A stretch of 64,000 nt of DNA from Rhyacophila brunnea. Taxonomy: Eukaryota > Arthropoda > Insecta > Trichoptera > Rhyacophilidae. Positions 25,211-37,868 of the stretch are shown here, piece by piece. How positions within the stretch are numbered: position 1 is the first letter of the stretch; every line of letters begins with the position of its first letter. The stretch is taken from the NCBI GenBank assembly GCA_022495005.1, contig JAGYXB010000962.1, positions 558,001 to 622,000 of the forward strand. The letters are read 5' to 3'. The position numbers were made by a program, and so were the translations under genes. The notes below the pieces were generated by a model. That model worked only from the letters and a program-made list of their open reading frames with translations. It did not search any database and was not told where the DNA came from.

Positions 25211-27854
25211 GCTTTAAAACGAATCTGTTGTAACTCTACTGTCGATTGTAGTTTGAATCAGTTTTAAAGTATTTTATGAAAGTCTTGAAATGGAAAAAGC
25301 TCGTGCCATCTGAAGTGTACATATGAACAATAATAATGAGAAACAACACAAAGATCCATCTATTAATTAAATGACACTATCGTGAGACAGTTAAGTAATA
25401 GGTATTCCCTGTCTTAAGTAAGTATTTATCAGTAGGTAATGTTTCTTAGTTCTGATTAGTCGATAGATAATTAAATTAAATAAAACAAACAGAAAAAAAA
25501 ACTTGATAAGTTTAAAAACATACATTTCTTTAAAAACCAGTATTTGCCGGTTTTACAGTTGGCGAAAAACATATTATTTAGACACACGCACTTGATAATG
25601 AGAAAATTTTACGCAACAAAATAAGAGTTTAATGTTTATGTAACCAAAATAAATGAATGAAACATTTCCCGAGTTATCAATGAATGACCAAATCAGATTG
25701 ATCTCAATAAACTCCTAATCCGTAATGCAGCAATGGGACATCTCATTAGTTACTCAGCTTGGTTATTAATATCTGTGCCAGTCATTGATATACTACTAGA
25801 TGAGCAGTTCCCATACAAGTGTCATTTTAAAAATGTACCACAAAAGATATTACGAATATCGTCTTATAATATTTCCTTGTAGGTATAATGCGTTAAGACC
25901 GTTAACATGGATTCCCGAATTTCACCCGTATTGCCCTGGCTGTAAAACTAAATTTGCGTTCTTGGAATAGTGAAACTAAGTGAAGCAAGTCGTCATGCGC
26001 TGACTATTAGTTAGAGTAAGATGCAAGCTAGATCGGGCTTACTCAGTAAGTTTTAAAAAAGACCGAGTCGGTGAAAATCGGGCGTCATTTTAAGAAGCAT
26101 ATGATTCATCCAGTAGTATATCAATGGTGCCAGTAGAAACGGCGGACCAGAGATGAATCTCCACAAAGAAGAGCATGTTTCAGTAATCAATCTTTTCACA
26201 AGTTCACGTCATGCTCTACGCAAGTCTGGTAGGTATAAGTCACCATTCGTGCGAACGAAGTGAACTGCTTGATTTATTAAAAAAAAACCCTTATAAAATT
26301 ATACAGGTACGCAGTTTGTTCTGTTCTAATTATAATCCATAATTACAAAACATGCGAATAATGAAAACATATAATATTGACATACATTCAATTACTTGGC
26401 AGTATGGTTCAGTGGCATCGTGGTATGTATTGTGTGCTTTGCAACATAGTGTTGCACAAATAAGACGTATCAATACGTATTCTGTATGCCTTGTTTGCAA
26501 TAATATGTAAACAAGTACAACCGCCCATATGATTGATTAGGCAAGTAGATATTCCGTCAAAGCGAATCAATGAGAGATTCCATTGCAAACTAACAAATAG
26601 AATTCGGTGCACAAACGCAGTGATAGTTTCATAGTCAGCAAGTACCTACCTAGATTGTTAATTTTAATATACTTAATTGATTATCAATAATTTATCAATG
26701 CCTTACATTATTACAAACCATAAATTTACCGAACGTTTGCTAGATAACCATGTTTAATTTAATGTAAAACTACTAGTAGGTGCTCTTTTAACACTACACC
26801 AGGCCACGAGACCCAATGACATTTTTGTAAATGTTTCAGTGAAATACTCAGGGCGATTATACAATATTATTGTGACAAAGTCGGAACCCCGGTATGAGAA
26901 ACTAGTGTATTGCGCAATCATCTACGAGGGTCGTTCAGGCTGACTATACGATATACTTACCCTTACCTATAACAAATCTGTTGATGGTGATATGACATTG
27001 TTTTACTGATAAAATATGGAATAAACGCATAGTAGATAATCAATATTTTAATTGAATTGATTACATAAACGTGCTAAACAATACGTACCTACATTTATTT
27101 CGGATTCAACAAAATTTAATGTACATTTCGTTATTTAATTTTTGACCATCCCTTCACAACTATATAATTCATTACATGCTATTCTTTATTAAATAAATAT
27201 TAATAGTATTTATATTCCCTGTTGAATTTATTCATATTATTAACCTAAATATTTTTCCAATTCGTAATGATCGTAAATTTTATTATGCGTAAGTACTGAA
27301 ATTTTAAGCCGATGTAATAAAATTAATTTTATTGCACAAAACTAATTCGCTTTTAAAACACATACAGTATGCTTATTAAGAGGAAACTCGAATGAAACAC
27401 AGCACATCGCAGCCCGCAGGGTTTTGATGCACTATTTTTCTTAACAAATACCTTATGAATAAAACAAAGATATAATATGTGCTTATTGTATTAGTTTCTA
27501 TACTTAACCTGTGTCCTATATCATAATAAAAGGTAGCTTTCGTGCTTCGATTCACTTAAAAATTAGAAAGTATTATTGCAATTCACAAGACTATTCATCA
27601 GTTGGCTGTCAATCCGCATCAAAAACGAAAATGTATTTGAGAAACTATGTTGCTATATCGGACCATACGTTTTGGTGGTACCTGGATTGCAGATCCTTTC
27701 GCAACCAGCCTTAAAAGACGACTCGTGAGATATAGTGATACCTATCTTCAAACTGCACTGATATAAATATGAATGATCACATGTCATCATAACTCATATA
27801 ACGTTTAAATCATGATTTAAGATTGAAAACGAACGTTGAAAATGTTTAAAATAA
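25211..27854. other. intronic, nothing recognised
   Basis: AT-rich, no convincing gene, repeat or motif cluster. Confidence 0.5.
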
Positions 27855-28045
27855 TCGCTCTGGCACGGCGGACCGCGCGAGCAATCAATGAACTAATTTG
27901 CATGGGAAATCTTCTTTGAGTGCGCGGTGGGCGATAATATAGGCGTCGTCACGAGCCATGCGTCGGATGTCACACAAGGAAGCGGAGCGCCAGGCGCCGG
28001 CGCCATTTTCCGAATAAGTAACGAGGGGCGGATTAAGGAATTTAA
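27855..28045. promoter_or_regulatory. GC-rich island with POU octamer
   Basis: ATTTGCAT (27896-27903) is a perfect octamer. GGATTA (28029-28034) fits Otd/Bicoid-type sites and AATCAATGA is homeodomain/PBC-like. The surrounding GC-rich sequence has no coding frame. Candidate enhancer. Confidence 0.35.
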
Positions 28046-28979
28046 ATATCGAACAGAGAAAACGCCGAGATTAAGCATATTGCTTGCTTGCTAAGCATAA
28101 TTGGCCGATGTTTCAAAGACGTGGGGGTAGGTATATAATAAGTACTCAGAATTGAAGAACATCATTAATAATTATACTAGCTAGTTTCCACGTCACAATT
28201 ACAGTATAAACACGATATTGTTCGACAAGAATAACATACCTATATCTAGATATTAACTGCTTAAGGGTTAATTTTAATTAAAAATTAAAAACTTAAGCTA
28301 GTAAATGAGATACGTATGTAGACAGTAAATTCAAATATTCACTTCAGATCTACTTATAGAAACTAATACAATTACGGCAAACGTGGCACGAGTCTACGGA
28401 CGTACCGTGTGTCGGACGATATTGAAATAGGTACATATTATGTGGCAATATTTCATTACCGTAAAGAATTATTAATGTCTGTAGGGCACACGGGTACACA
28501 CTAACAGTCTTAGATGATACGAAAAATCGTAGATATATTACTTCTTTATCGTGGATAAATATGGTACTTAATAAATAATAATTAATACTTAATTAAAAAT
28601 AGTCATATTTACGTAAAAAAAAAAATGCGACAGATTTGACGACAATAATGTTCGGCCAAAAGAGTCGAAGCTGCGGTTAGGACTCTCCGGGATGGAGGAA
28701 GATCTGGAGGACACCCACGAAAGGGCGTATAGTCAAGAATGATGAATAATGACTAGCACATGCCACAAAGTAATACAGTATACCTTGACCGATTAACGTA
28801 TTTGCTTCCTTTGATAGATAGTGATAGTAGTTACTAATTACCAACAGGTATATTAAACATTTATTTATAAGCACTTTATAGCTTTTAACTGATTCGCATA
28901 AGGAATGAAAAATTACCAGAAATACAACGGTGCAAGTATTGTTTATACTTTATATCGTCGTTGGGGTATTGTTCATTCA

Positions 28980-29160
28980 CGAGAAGTTGCCGCGGACAAT
29001 TGGCAATAATTGAAAGACCGTGACATTGAATAATGACAAGACAGACCGAGAGAGGTTGGCTGGGCGCTCACGTCATTGTCAAGTACAGCGTCGGGTACGG
29101 AGGTCGGAAGGGTGGGTAAAGTGAGTGCCCACCTAACGAAACTCGCACGAAATTTTTATT
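28980..29160. promoter_or_regulatory. GC-rich stretch with Sox-like motifs
   Basis: Contains ACATTGAATAATG and CACGTCATTGTC. No ORF. Low-confidence regulatory call. Confidence 0.2.
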
Positions 29161-29489
29161 ACGTAACCAGTCGTGACATTGAAATGTCACCACTGCGGAC
29201 CAGACTTACCTGTAGTGAGAATATGCATTGTAATAAATACCTGTTAAATTAGACAATAGGCAGGGCCGTGAGTCGCCGATTGCCATGGGGCGGTTTAGCA
29301 TTTATAGGCGGGCTTAATATAATTAAATTGAATATATAAATACTTCAGACATAACAAAGCGATTGAAAAATTTCTCCCCGCTTCTAGGGGGATACAATAT
29401 TGACAATGTTGCCGAAGTGTACAATAATATTATCGTTTTCCATTACTAGGTCCAGCCTAGAACAATATTTTGCAACGAAGACTTAGGTC

Positions 29490-29945
29490 CGGGCACTCGA
29501 TGGAGGGCGATCAGGGGCTACGTTATAGTTCTACGTAGTCGAAGCCTGGACGTTGAAGGAACGGACAATAAGACTGGAGGCTTTCAAGATGTGGCTGTAT
29601 CGGCATACCATAAAGATATTCTGGGTTGAACACATTACTTGAATATTATTATATTATACACATTGCAATACCTGGGTTGAACTTATAGCTATCAAGCGGA
29701 CGAAAGCTGCATACTTCGACCATATTTTCCGCAATGATTTACTCAAACTAATAACGCAGGAAAATGTAGATAGATGGCAGCAGTAAGTAGGTAGAAAGAG
29801 ATTCTTTTTTACTACGCAATCTCTGTAAGTGGTTCAATGTCGAGTCATTCGGGGATCTGCTACGTCTGGCGCAGGATAGGGATGTGTACTGCAAATTGGT
29901 CGCCAACCGTTCATAGAAGACGGTACCAAAAGAAGAAGAAAAACC
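29490..29945 (+). pseudogene. LINE reverse transcriptase C-terminal fragment with GAA tail
   Basis: Plus-strand segments read EAWTLKERTIRLEAFKMWLY, then IKIFWVEHIT, then after an indel AAYFDHIFRND, LRNLCKWFNVESFGDLLRLA and VANRS before a stop near 29915. These are the conserved last blocks of a LINE polyprotein. The copy ends in a short (GAA)n-like tail at 29932-29942, as some non-LTR elements do. Confidence 0.7.
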
Positions 29946-30149
29946 ATCTATCATACCGGGTAGGTACGTTAAAAATCACGATCAATAATATTAATAATTG
30001 TTTTTAAGCAAAATGACATGGAGTAATATATTTTATTTGTATTATGACAGGTAATTTATGAATCCTACCACCGGTGATACCGGTCTCGATTCAAAGTTGT
30101 TTATATTTTATAGTTATTTATACCATCAAAGAAATTTAGACACAGATAT

Positions 30150-30300
30150 TCTGGGCTAATCAAGGACAACATTAACTATATGAAAAGAGCCAATGTTGAG
30201 CTCTACGGATTATACCAAGATCCTAGTGCAGTTAACTTATGCGAGATTGGGAGACTGCGCTGACTAGGCTATGTGAGTTTAGAGACTTAAGAGGACTGAG
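30150..30300 (+). pseudogene. LINE fragment
   Basis: A short plus-strand stretch reads ELYGLYQDPSAVNLCEIGRL, then a stop, then LGYVSLE. It matches the ELYxLYxxPDIV..RLRWxGHV block of LINE polyproteins. It lies 200 bp past the previous LINE fragment in the same orientation but represents an earlier block, so it is a separate insertion. Confidence 0.55.
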
Positions 30301-31102
30301 AGACTGAATTTGACGCCCCATAATAATATTAGCAGTTTATATTTTGTGTACAAATAGATTCGTCTATGTTTGGGTGGTTATGTAATAAGCCTATTTTGAT
30401 GTTAGTTGCAGGGATTTTGTTATTCCTTGGTCAATATTTTAAACCTACTCAATTTGTGAGAAATACTACGCATTTTTTTTTCAAAGTTTGGTAGAATTTA
30501 AATTTAATAATTATTGTATGACCGGTTTGAACTGTTTTGAGTCCCTCTTTTAAATCTTCGATTGCGTAATTTGCGTCAAAGAAAACCAACGCTAATGCAC
30601 CGTATGAGAGTTGAGCAATTCAAAAAGGTGCAAGAGAAGAGTCACGACACAAATTAACGGAACTGCCTGTCGATTGTCAAGTATACAATTATTTCAAATA
30701 CCAATAACTTACTAGAGAATAATGATTTTAGGTCTGCAAGGTAGTATGTATATTATGTATTTGATTTACACAATTTAAGTGTCTACATAGTACGTCAATA
30801 CTCGTAAATATTTAATAGGTGTAAATTATGTTATCGATTAATTAATTGACACCGTTCTAACTAACTCTGATTTACCCACCTGCGGAATTTTCTAGTTACC
30901 CATCAAAGGGTTTTAAACAAACTTTACCAGTGACAATATGTGTAGGTATGCTAATCAATTATTAACCTGGGTGCATACATCATACTCCTACATACAGCGC
31001 CCGTAAACTCCAGTATGTTTAATATATTATTACGTACATATTATTACTACTACCTGCGGTGTGGGTAGGAATTTAGGTGAGATGAAGATAATAAGGTCAC
31101 CA

Positions 31103-31380
31103 GTGGGTCTATTCTATACTTATCGAACACTAAATTGATAAATAGTATCAAACTTAAGGTAGGTTTGTATCAAAATATTAGCACTTGTCAATTAATAAGC
31201 CGGTTTTATTGTTGCAATAAGCGATATTTTACAGCAACAAGATAGGTGCTAAAATATAGCAATGCAAATAACAAACCGCTGTGTAATTGTTACAATTAAT
31301 TTTGATACAAACCTACCCTAAGTTTGATAATATTTTTCACTTTATCACTTTAGCGGTCGATAAGCATAGAATAGACCCAC
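31103..31380. repeat. foldback MITE with long (about 75 bp) inverted repeats
   Basis: Left GTGGGTCTATTCTATACTTA..TAAGGTAGGTTTGTATCAAA and right (reverse) GTGGGTCTATTCTATGCTTA..TAGGGTAGGTTTGTATCAAA pair over about 75 bp, with a few mismatches and one small indel, around a loop of about 110 bp. The superfamily is not evident. Confidence 0.8.
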
Positions 31381-31643
31381 AGCTCGCGTAAAGTAAACAC
31401 GATTTTCCGGAACAATGTATATTTTAGTTACTATGCAAGTTGTTAGTATAGATAACAAACGCGGTTAATGACAACCTGGCAACAGAATTCATTACATAGT
31501 TACATTGAGTTGAAGTCTTGGCACAAAACAGGTCGAGTGGTGCGTGATTATTTCGGATTGCGTATCGAATGCAACTTATTTAATATTATATTTTGTAATT
31601 GATTTTACAAATTATGAACCCATTTTTAATACGAATGCGACAC

Positions 31644-32005
31644 TTAAGGCTATACTTCAGCTAGGGCACGGTCTAAAACGATCGTGACTACGCGACGCGA
31701 AGATTGTGCAAACGACGCGTGCAGAACCAAACATAATATGTCAAAAAAATTCAAAATGCGTCCATTTAATGTTCTATTAGTAAAAATAATAATATATTCA
31801 TTGACATGTTTTCTTTTTCAAGTAAATATGTAACGTTTTTAGTCATCTTTACACAATTTAAGATTTAATACCCACCCCCGTCGCCATCATGAAACAAATT
31901 GACGTGTTCACAGCTCGACTTTCGCTCTCCGATTGCCAGCGAGTCCAAAATTTCATCGCGCCTATAGTTGAAAATTATTTACCGTTTCACTGAAGTATGC
32001 TTTAA
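31644..32005 (+). repeat. TTAA-flanked MITE, copy 4 (362 bp)
   Basis: Left end TTAAGGCTATACTTCAG and right end, reversed, TTAAAGCATACTTCAG form the clearest TIR pair of the family. The middle is full length. Confidence 0.8.
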
Positions 32006-32546
32006 TGGTTAATTGAACGCTTCGTGACTGCTGTACCTATAGTAAAGTTAATTAGTACATAGTTGTGGTTGTATCGCCACCCCATTGCTAACTCATCATA
32101 AGTGAAAAATTACTTGAATTACAAACATTTTATATATTATAAATGTGTGTAGTTTAGTTGTGTTTAGTAAAAATTTCTATGTTTACATTTCAATCAAAAA
32201 TCTATTAAGTTGCATCTTATGATAAACTAGAGCTGAACTGACAGTAATTGATAAATGGGTTGGGAAATATACACGTATTATTTTTTATTTAAATGATAGG
32301 ACTTAGTTGACGACGTTGAGTTATTACTTAAACCATTTAAGCATAAATGTCGAAAATATAATCAAATATTATTGATTATGTATGATGTTGCAAGCTGTAA
32401 CAAAAGTATTCGCCTGCGGTACTAATCCCTGTCCAAAAAAAATTAAACTGTCCCCCTATAATTTACCTACTTACCTATATAACGATTCATGATAAAATTG
32501 TCACGATATGACCGTTTCTGTAATCAGTAAAATAGTTATAAAAAGA

Positions 32547-32792
32547 GGCATATATTTTCATATACATAATATAGCACTAAAAGAAAGTGGTGCATTTGTA
32601 CTTATATCATTAATTAATATAAATAGCGAAATCAATATTACGGCGCACAGTAAGTGTTTATAGATAGACGGCATATATTTTCATATACATAATATAGCAC
32701 TAAAAGAAAGTGGTGCATTTGTACTTATATCATTAATTAATATAAATAGCGAAATCAATATTACGGCGCACAGTAAGTGTTTATAGATAGAC
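32547..32792. repeat. perfect 123-bp tandem duplication, two copies
   Basis: 32547-32669 and 32670-32792 are identical base for base, starting GGCATATATTTTCATATACA and ending TTTATAGATAGAC. Zero divergence implies a very recent duplication or an assembly artefact. Confidence 0.95.
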
Positions 32793-32884
32793 CACTGAAG
32801 CAATTGGTCATATCGAGTACTTGAGGTAAACGAACTAATTTAATAGATCGTTAACGAATTTTGTAATTAACCTTTGCCGATCTA

Positions 32885-33190
32885 AATTCCAGGAAGTGAT
32901 TCGAAACAACAACAGCTGTCTGAGTCCGGAAGACGTCGTGATAGTATTCCATTATTTAGGCTGAAGGTGGATGGATATAACTAGCGATCCAATGTCACGA
33001 TGGCCGGCGAAATGGAGCCATGGCATCGCATGAACTGGGATGGCGCCTGCGAGACAGTTCGACGGCCCGCGGCACTTGCACGTTCGGAAATCAGCAACCG
33101 GTTTTCAATAACACAGCGCCAGATTAATGATGTTAGAGTGGACGGCTAGGCCAGATATAGCTGGTCGCACTCGCAGACAAGCGTGAATCG
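32885..33190. promoter_or_regulatory. GC-rich island with paired ETS and E-box motifs
   Basis: CAGGAAGTG (32891) and CCGGAAG (32925) are ETS-type sites flanking CAGCTG (32913), followed by GACGTCG and CCATTATTTAGG. It sits 93 bp past the 123-bp tandem duplication. No coding frame. Confidence 0.35.
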
Positions 33191-33292
33191 ACGTCTCCTT
33201 TTTATTTGTCATCATTTGCTACATTGAAATTTTACAAATAAGTACATACGAACTAAAATAAAAATGAGAAATAATATTTTGCAATCAATAAT

Positions 33293-33531
33293 TCTTTTTC
33301 TTCTCTTTCGACCATGTCCGATCCTAATAGGATCATATTATGGGCCTCCACAGAGTGGAGGTTTGTATTGACAGATTTTTTTACGAGTAATGGATGTCAG
33401 CCACTTCCTCAAACTATTAGGTCCATACTCTGACTCATACAGAAATTGAAAAACAATATGTGTTCTTGTCAGACCCAGGTTTCGAACCTGAGACCTACGA
33501 TGCAATAGGCCGACGCTTAAGCCGCGCGGCC
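33293..33531 (-). repeat. tRNA-derived SINE with 9-bp target duplication
   Basis: On the minus strand it starts with a tRNA-like head (GGCCGCGCGGCTTAAGCG) carrying the perfect B-box core GGTTCGAAACC. The body includes a hairpin CCTCCACTCTGTGGAGG and the tail is A/G-rich (AAGAGAAGAAAAAG). Target duplications ATCAATAAT flank it (33284-33292, 33532-33540). Confidence 0.85.
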
Positions 33532-33769
33532 ATCAATAATACCTAATCAATGTCAATTCAGTGAGTATTTAACATGACTGTGTTCGCTGTAAACAACACC
33601 ATGGTCGACGAGATCCACTCATATACCAAGTATTACTGCTTACATTACAATGATTTAGATTTTAGAAGAAATCCCACCCCATTCATAAAAAAATAGGGAT
33701 ACAGCGACACAGAAAAAAGCTGCGACTTACAGATGTATTTATTTGAGTGAAGTAAAGATTTCCGTCGCA

Positions 33770-33895
33770 TTCGACCATTACTCATCCCGCAGCGGGGCTA
33801 CAATCACGATCTACGCTTTGCGGGGTTGGCTGGGTAAGATAAACGGGACGCGGCGATGGACCGAGTGAACCTTGAGAACCACTACCACTACTAAT
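33770..33895. promoter_or_regulatory. short GC-rich stretch
   Basis: Contains GGTAAGATAAACGG (GATA-like). Nothing else recognisable. Confidence 0.15.
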
Positions 33896-36800
33896 GGACT
33901 GAAAACGTTTAGTTTTATAATATTAATCATTCTTAGGTGTGAAGTAATAAATTAATATGAGAAAACATTCTACAACTATGCCATTCCTCCACACACTGCA
34001 TGATTTTATTAGGTGACCTTTCGTGGATACGATACTCCATAAAATAAAATATAAAAATCCGTGAGAAATCCCTGTGATATACAGCCTATTCCGTCATTTT
34101 TATGCGGTGAGTAACTTAATATTCACCGAAGTAGATTGAACGCATGCGGGCGTTTGCGCGGAACCAATCATCGCATTCGAGAGAATCATTTCAGGTGACA
34201 GCAAACATTTTTTTTCATTTAGACACCATCGGCAGGTAGGTACCCTCTTGCATGGCAGCGACACCGAAACGTGCACGAAAAAAAACATAGATCGCGGTAT
34301 AAAAAAAAACTGGCGTATAAAGTCAAAATGTTTCTCAAAATTAATGCTAAAACGACCAATAGAATTAATGTGATTTTCGTAAGTTGCGTGAATGTAGTCG
34401 GCCAAAACTCAAAAATTAAGGAAACGTGTTAGTTTTATCAGATGCTGAAAAGTTAAATGTACACATGCACTCAAATAGATACCTACTATGTATATTTTTT
34501 CGCTATTGAGATAGCACATGCACAACCTAATGCGATTTCCAATAGTAAAAGAATAGAAGAAATTTTACAAAACACTTAATTTCCAAGATACACCGAGATG
34601 CAAACACATATATAAGCATTAACTTGTATCTGTGTTAGATATTGTCACATTTGGTTATAATCGGATAGTATAATATTTCCATTTGTGATAAGACTCTCAT
34701 CGTTTTGCCTTCAACGGATTCTTCAATTTTTTGGTCTTATAGCCAACAGAATAGACGACAACCTGGAAAAACTGGTGATATTGTACCAGGTGATTAATGC
34801 CGAGAGTGGTGGAGCCAAAGCGTGGATAAGGCTGTCAGACGGCCAAATTATCCAGGTCACGATCCTCAGTCATGAGGTGTCGACGAAGAAGACAACAATA
34901 TTTTCATTATTATTGCAGATATCGAGAAACAGATAACGAATTGATAAGATAGAAAGGCGAAAGCCAGTTACTATAGATCAAGACTTTGGCGGCAGTTTTG
35001 GTTAATGACTTAATGAGAGCCAAGCCATTAAACGCAAAAAATACAAAACTCCCTGAATCTCCTCAAACTTTACCAATATTGAATGCGCGTTGTTTACGTG
35101 ACAAACTTTGATGCATAATATGATGTGGATGTAAATATTGAAGAAAATAACATTATTTAGCATAATATAATATTCAAGTTTATCTGATATTTCTCCACAT
35201 TCCTACAACTATTTCTAGAAGATAAATCATTTCCCATTAGTTTTGTGTTTCTTGCCGGTAAAGCTTCTGTGTTTTTCTGAGCGACCGATCTGTCGGCCGC
35301 CATCAAATCAGAAAAAGCGTCGGTATAATTATTTACAATACACCCTACGAAGTTAGCGATCATTGATTGTACAATCAATCCATGAATGCGACGGCGAAAC
35401 GAGACCTCTGAGTCCAGATGAATGGTGAAGAACAATGAATTCATAACAAGAGGATAATACGAAGTATGTAGTTATTTCCCTGACAATATTTGCTAAGAAA
35501 AGTGAACTCGTCTATTGATTCACTCAATAACGTCTAAAAAGAGACCGTTATTTCAAAACAACGTCGGTTTTCAGAGTTCAGTTACGTTCACGTAGAGTTC
35601 GGTTACAGTAAACAGATTTCTTTTGCAAATGCACTAAGTATCCAAAAATATATTTACTTACCTAATTGCAATATTTTGTATCACAAACATTATTCAGTTG
35701 AACGATGAAGCACGTTTTTGATTTTCATTGATGATTAACGACTATGTAGACATGTAATTATGCTGATTATTGGGAGAAATCAATGCCAAATCTCAGATAA
35801 GCACGTAGTATAGGGGTGTGACATCACTGCGAGTAGATAAGTACGATGCAATGCAGCACTTTCAAATAAAAGTAAAACAAAAAATTATTAGGTTACACCG
35901 TGAGAAATTAAACGCAAATATTAGTAAAAAGGTTTCTAATTTTCACAAATACGTATGCAACTATAACTACGTCATCTTCCATGTACCTACCTACTACGAA
36001 AAACACATTCATTATTTGCACATTAATCAAAATTATTAATATTCATTGGCCTTATAAGGTTAATGAGGTAATGCAATTTGCACCTGCAAAACAAAATTAT
36101 AGAATAACACGCATATTTTCCACATGGGACGAATGCAATCAATTTTAAAAACGGTGAAAATAGTTTTAGGGAAACAGAATCAATCTATTTTACTAAGGCC
36201 TTCCACTAGATATTTTTCCAACAAATAGCATTACATACTATTATTCAATATTAGTAATACTGTAGTACCCAAGTGTAAAAGCGATCAGAAACTGCAATAA
36301 TTATTCGAAGTACTGTGGCATCAGAAAATATCGAAGGAATATCATCAGTTCGTATTTACCGAATTTTAGTTAGAGGTTTAGGTATGATAATCGATAATAC
36401 TGGTCCTACTTGGAACAGTTTGGTGGACCTGAACTCTTTCTCTTCTACGTATACTCCTGAACTTTTTGGATAATACAGCTATTTATAGAATGCTGTAGTT
36501 TTGTCCTACAATGTTGCCAAAATACTGTAGTTTTCAAGTTTTTATACTACGCAGGATGTATCGGTCCATTCATTCGAGAATACGTCTATACGGCTACATA
36601 TCTATGTAATATTAATATTTCAGCATATATAATAGATATTGCTGTGTGGATTCGTGGAATAAACACGAGACTACTTAGTTAGTGGTACCGCATTGATAAC
36701 GACCACAACCAACAATCACAAATCCATCTCTTTGTTATCTTATAGTTGCATCTAATGTGTGTAAGTATCCATTGTTTTCAAATAGGCCAATAACACCAAC

Positions 36801-37737
36801 ATAAAATACCGTTTAAATATCTATGATAATATAATATATATTTGATGGCCCAAACATTGTCACCTAATCTTTACCCCGGCGGCTTTATAAAACTCGTAAT
36901 TAAAATCCCTTGGAAAATCGTCAATCTATCTTTCTATTTCAGTTTAAGTCTTCGCTCTGTGTATGCACTGGTGTACACTAGGCGGGAAGAAATTGAAACA
37001 AGTATGCGAGGTGACGAATGGAGTCAATAGATTAAGTAAATATTTAAATTGTTTAATTATGATTTCAAATAATATGGTATGTACCTAGCACGTAAGTTTT
37101 AAATAAAGAAATATCTTAATAATAAATATGTATACTGGTATGTGAGGAAGATGTAAAATTGTTATACTATAAAAGAGATGAATGCTGGAGTAAATGAGAA
37201 CTACGATAAATAAATATAAGCATTCATTAAAATATAATAATATGTATAGCAAAATTACTATTAAATAGGGTTACTATTAAACTCAGTAGTTTTGTTTTGT
37301 ATAATTAAATTCAGTAGCTGCATTTTATAATTTAAAATAAATAACGTGTTTAAATAAAATCTGTAAATTTAAAATAATACACGCACTGCACTGCGTATTC
37401 TGTCAATCACTCGATATGCGTGAATCGGGACTATTTTGATAGTGTGTGTGCACCGCTCACACCGATTCTAAACAAAGAGACAATTTTCGGCGGGAGATAT
37501 GTTTTTATAATTTGGAAATTGAAATAACTTCTTAAATACTTAACTTCCTGCGTAGCTTTCTTCCGTAATTATGTTTTAAATAATTTTACCTAGTTGTTTA
37601 TAGATTAGAATAAGAGTTTATAACAAATTAAATGTTAAGGAATAATACGCGCGATCGCACTGCTAATTAGGTGGTGCCTCTGAAGGGGGACAGGCTTTAA
37701 AAAATAGGTCTTGTCCCGAAATAGAAGTAGTGTGATC
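33896..37737. other. intronic, nothing recognised
   Basis: AT-rich. The small frames at 34100-34405 and 35157-35444 show no codon bias or family motif. Confidence 0.45.
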
Positions 37738-37868
37738 AGTTCGATTCTGTCCTTCTAATAAGGTAGTAATGTAGTTCGATTTCGCTCTTCTAACAAGATA
37801 GTTGAGTTCGATTCGGCTCCTATAGGATTATAGTATAAAACCCACGCTCCTTTATGGCGTGCCAGTTA
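37738..37868 (+). promoter_or_regulatory. candidate TATA/initiator core promoter with upstream imperfect repeats
   Basis: TATAAAA at 37834-37840 is followed by CCAGTT at 37862-37867, spacing typical of TATA to initiator. Upstream, AGTTCGATT-starting units at 37738, 37773 and 37805 form 2.5 imperfect tandem repeats of 32-35 bp. No ORF follows, so a solo LTR or a non-coding transcript is plausible. Confidence 0.35.

Noticed and set aside
29265..29300. hAT terminus CAGGGCCGTGAGTCGCC
   Set aside because: No matching right end found within several hundred bases.
32547..32792. CRISPR-like or satellite array
   Set aside because: Only two direct copies with no spacers; a simple tandem duplication.
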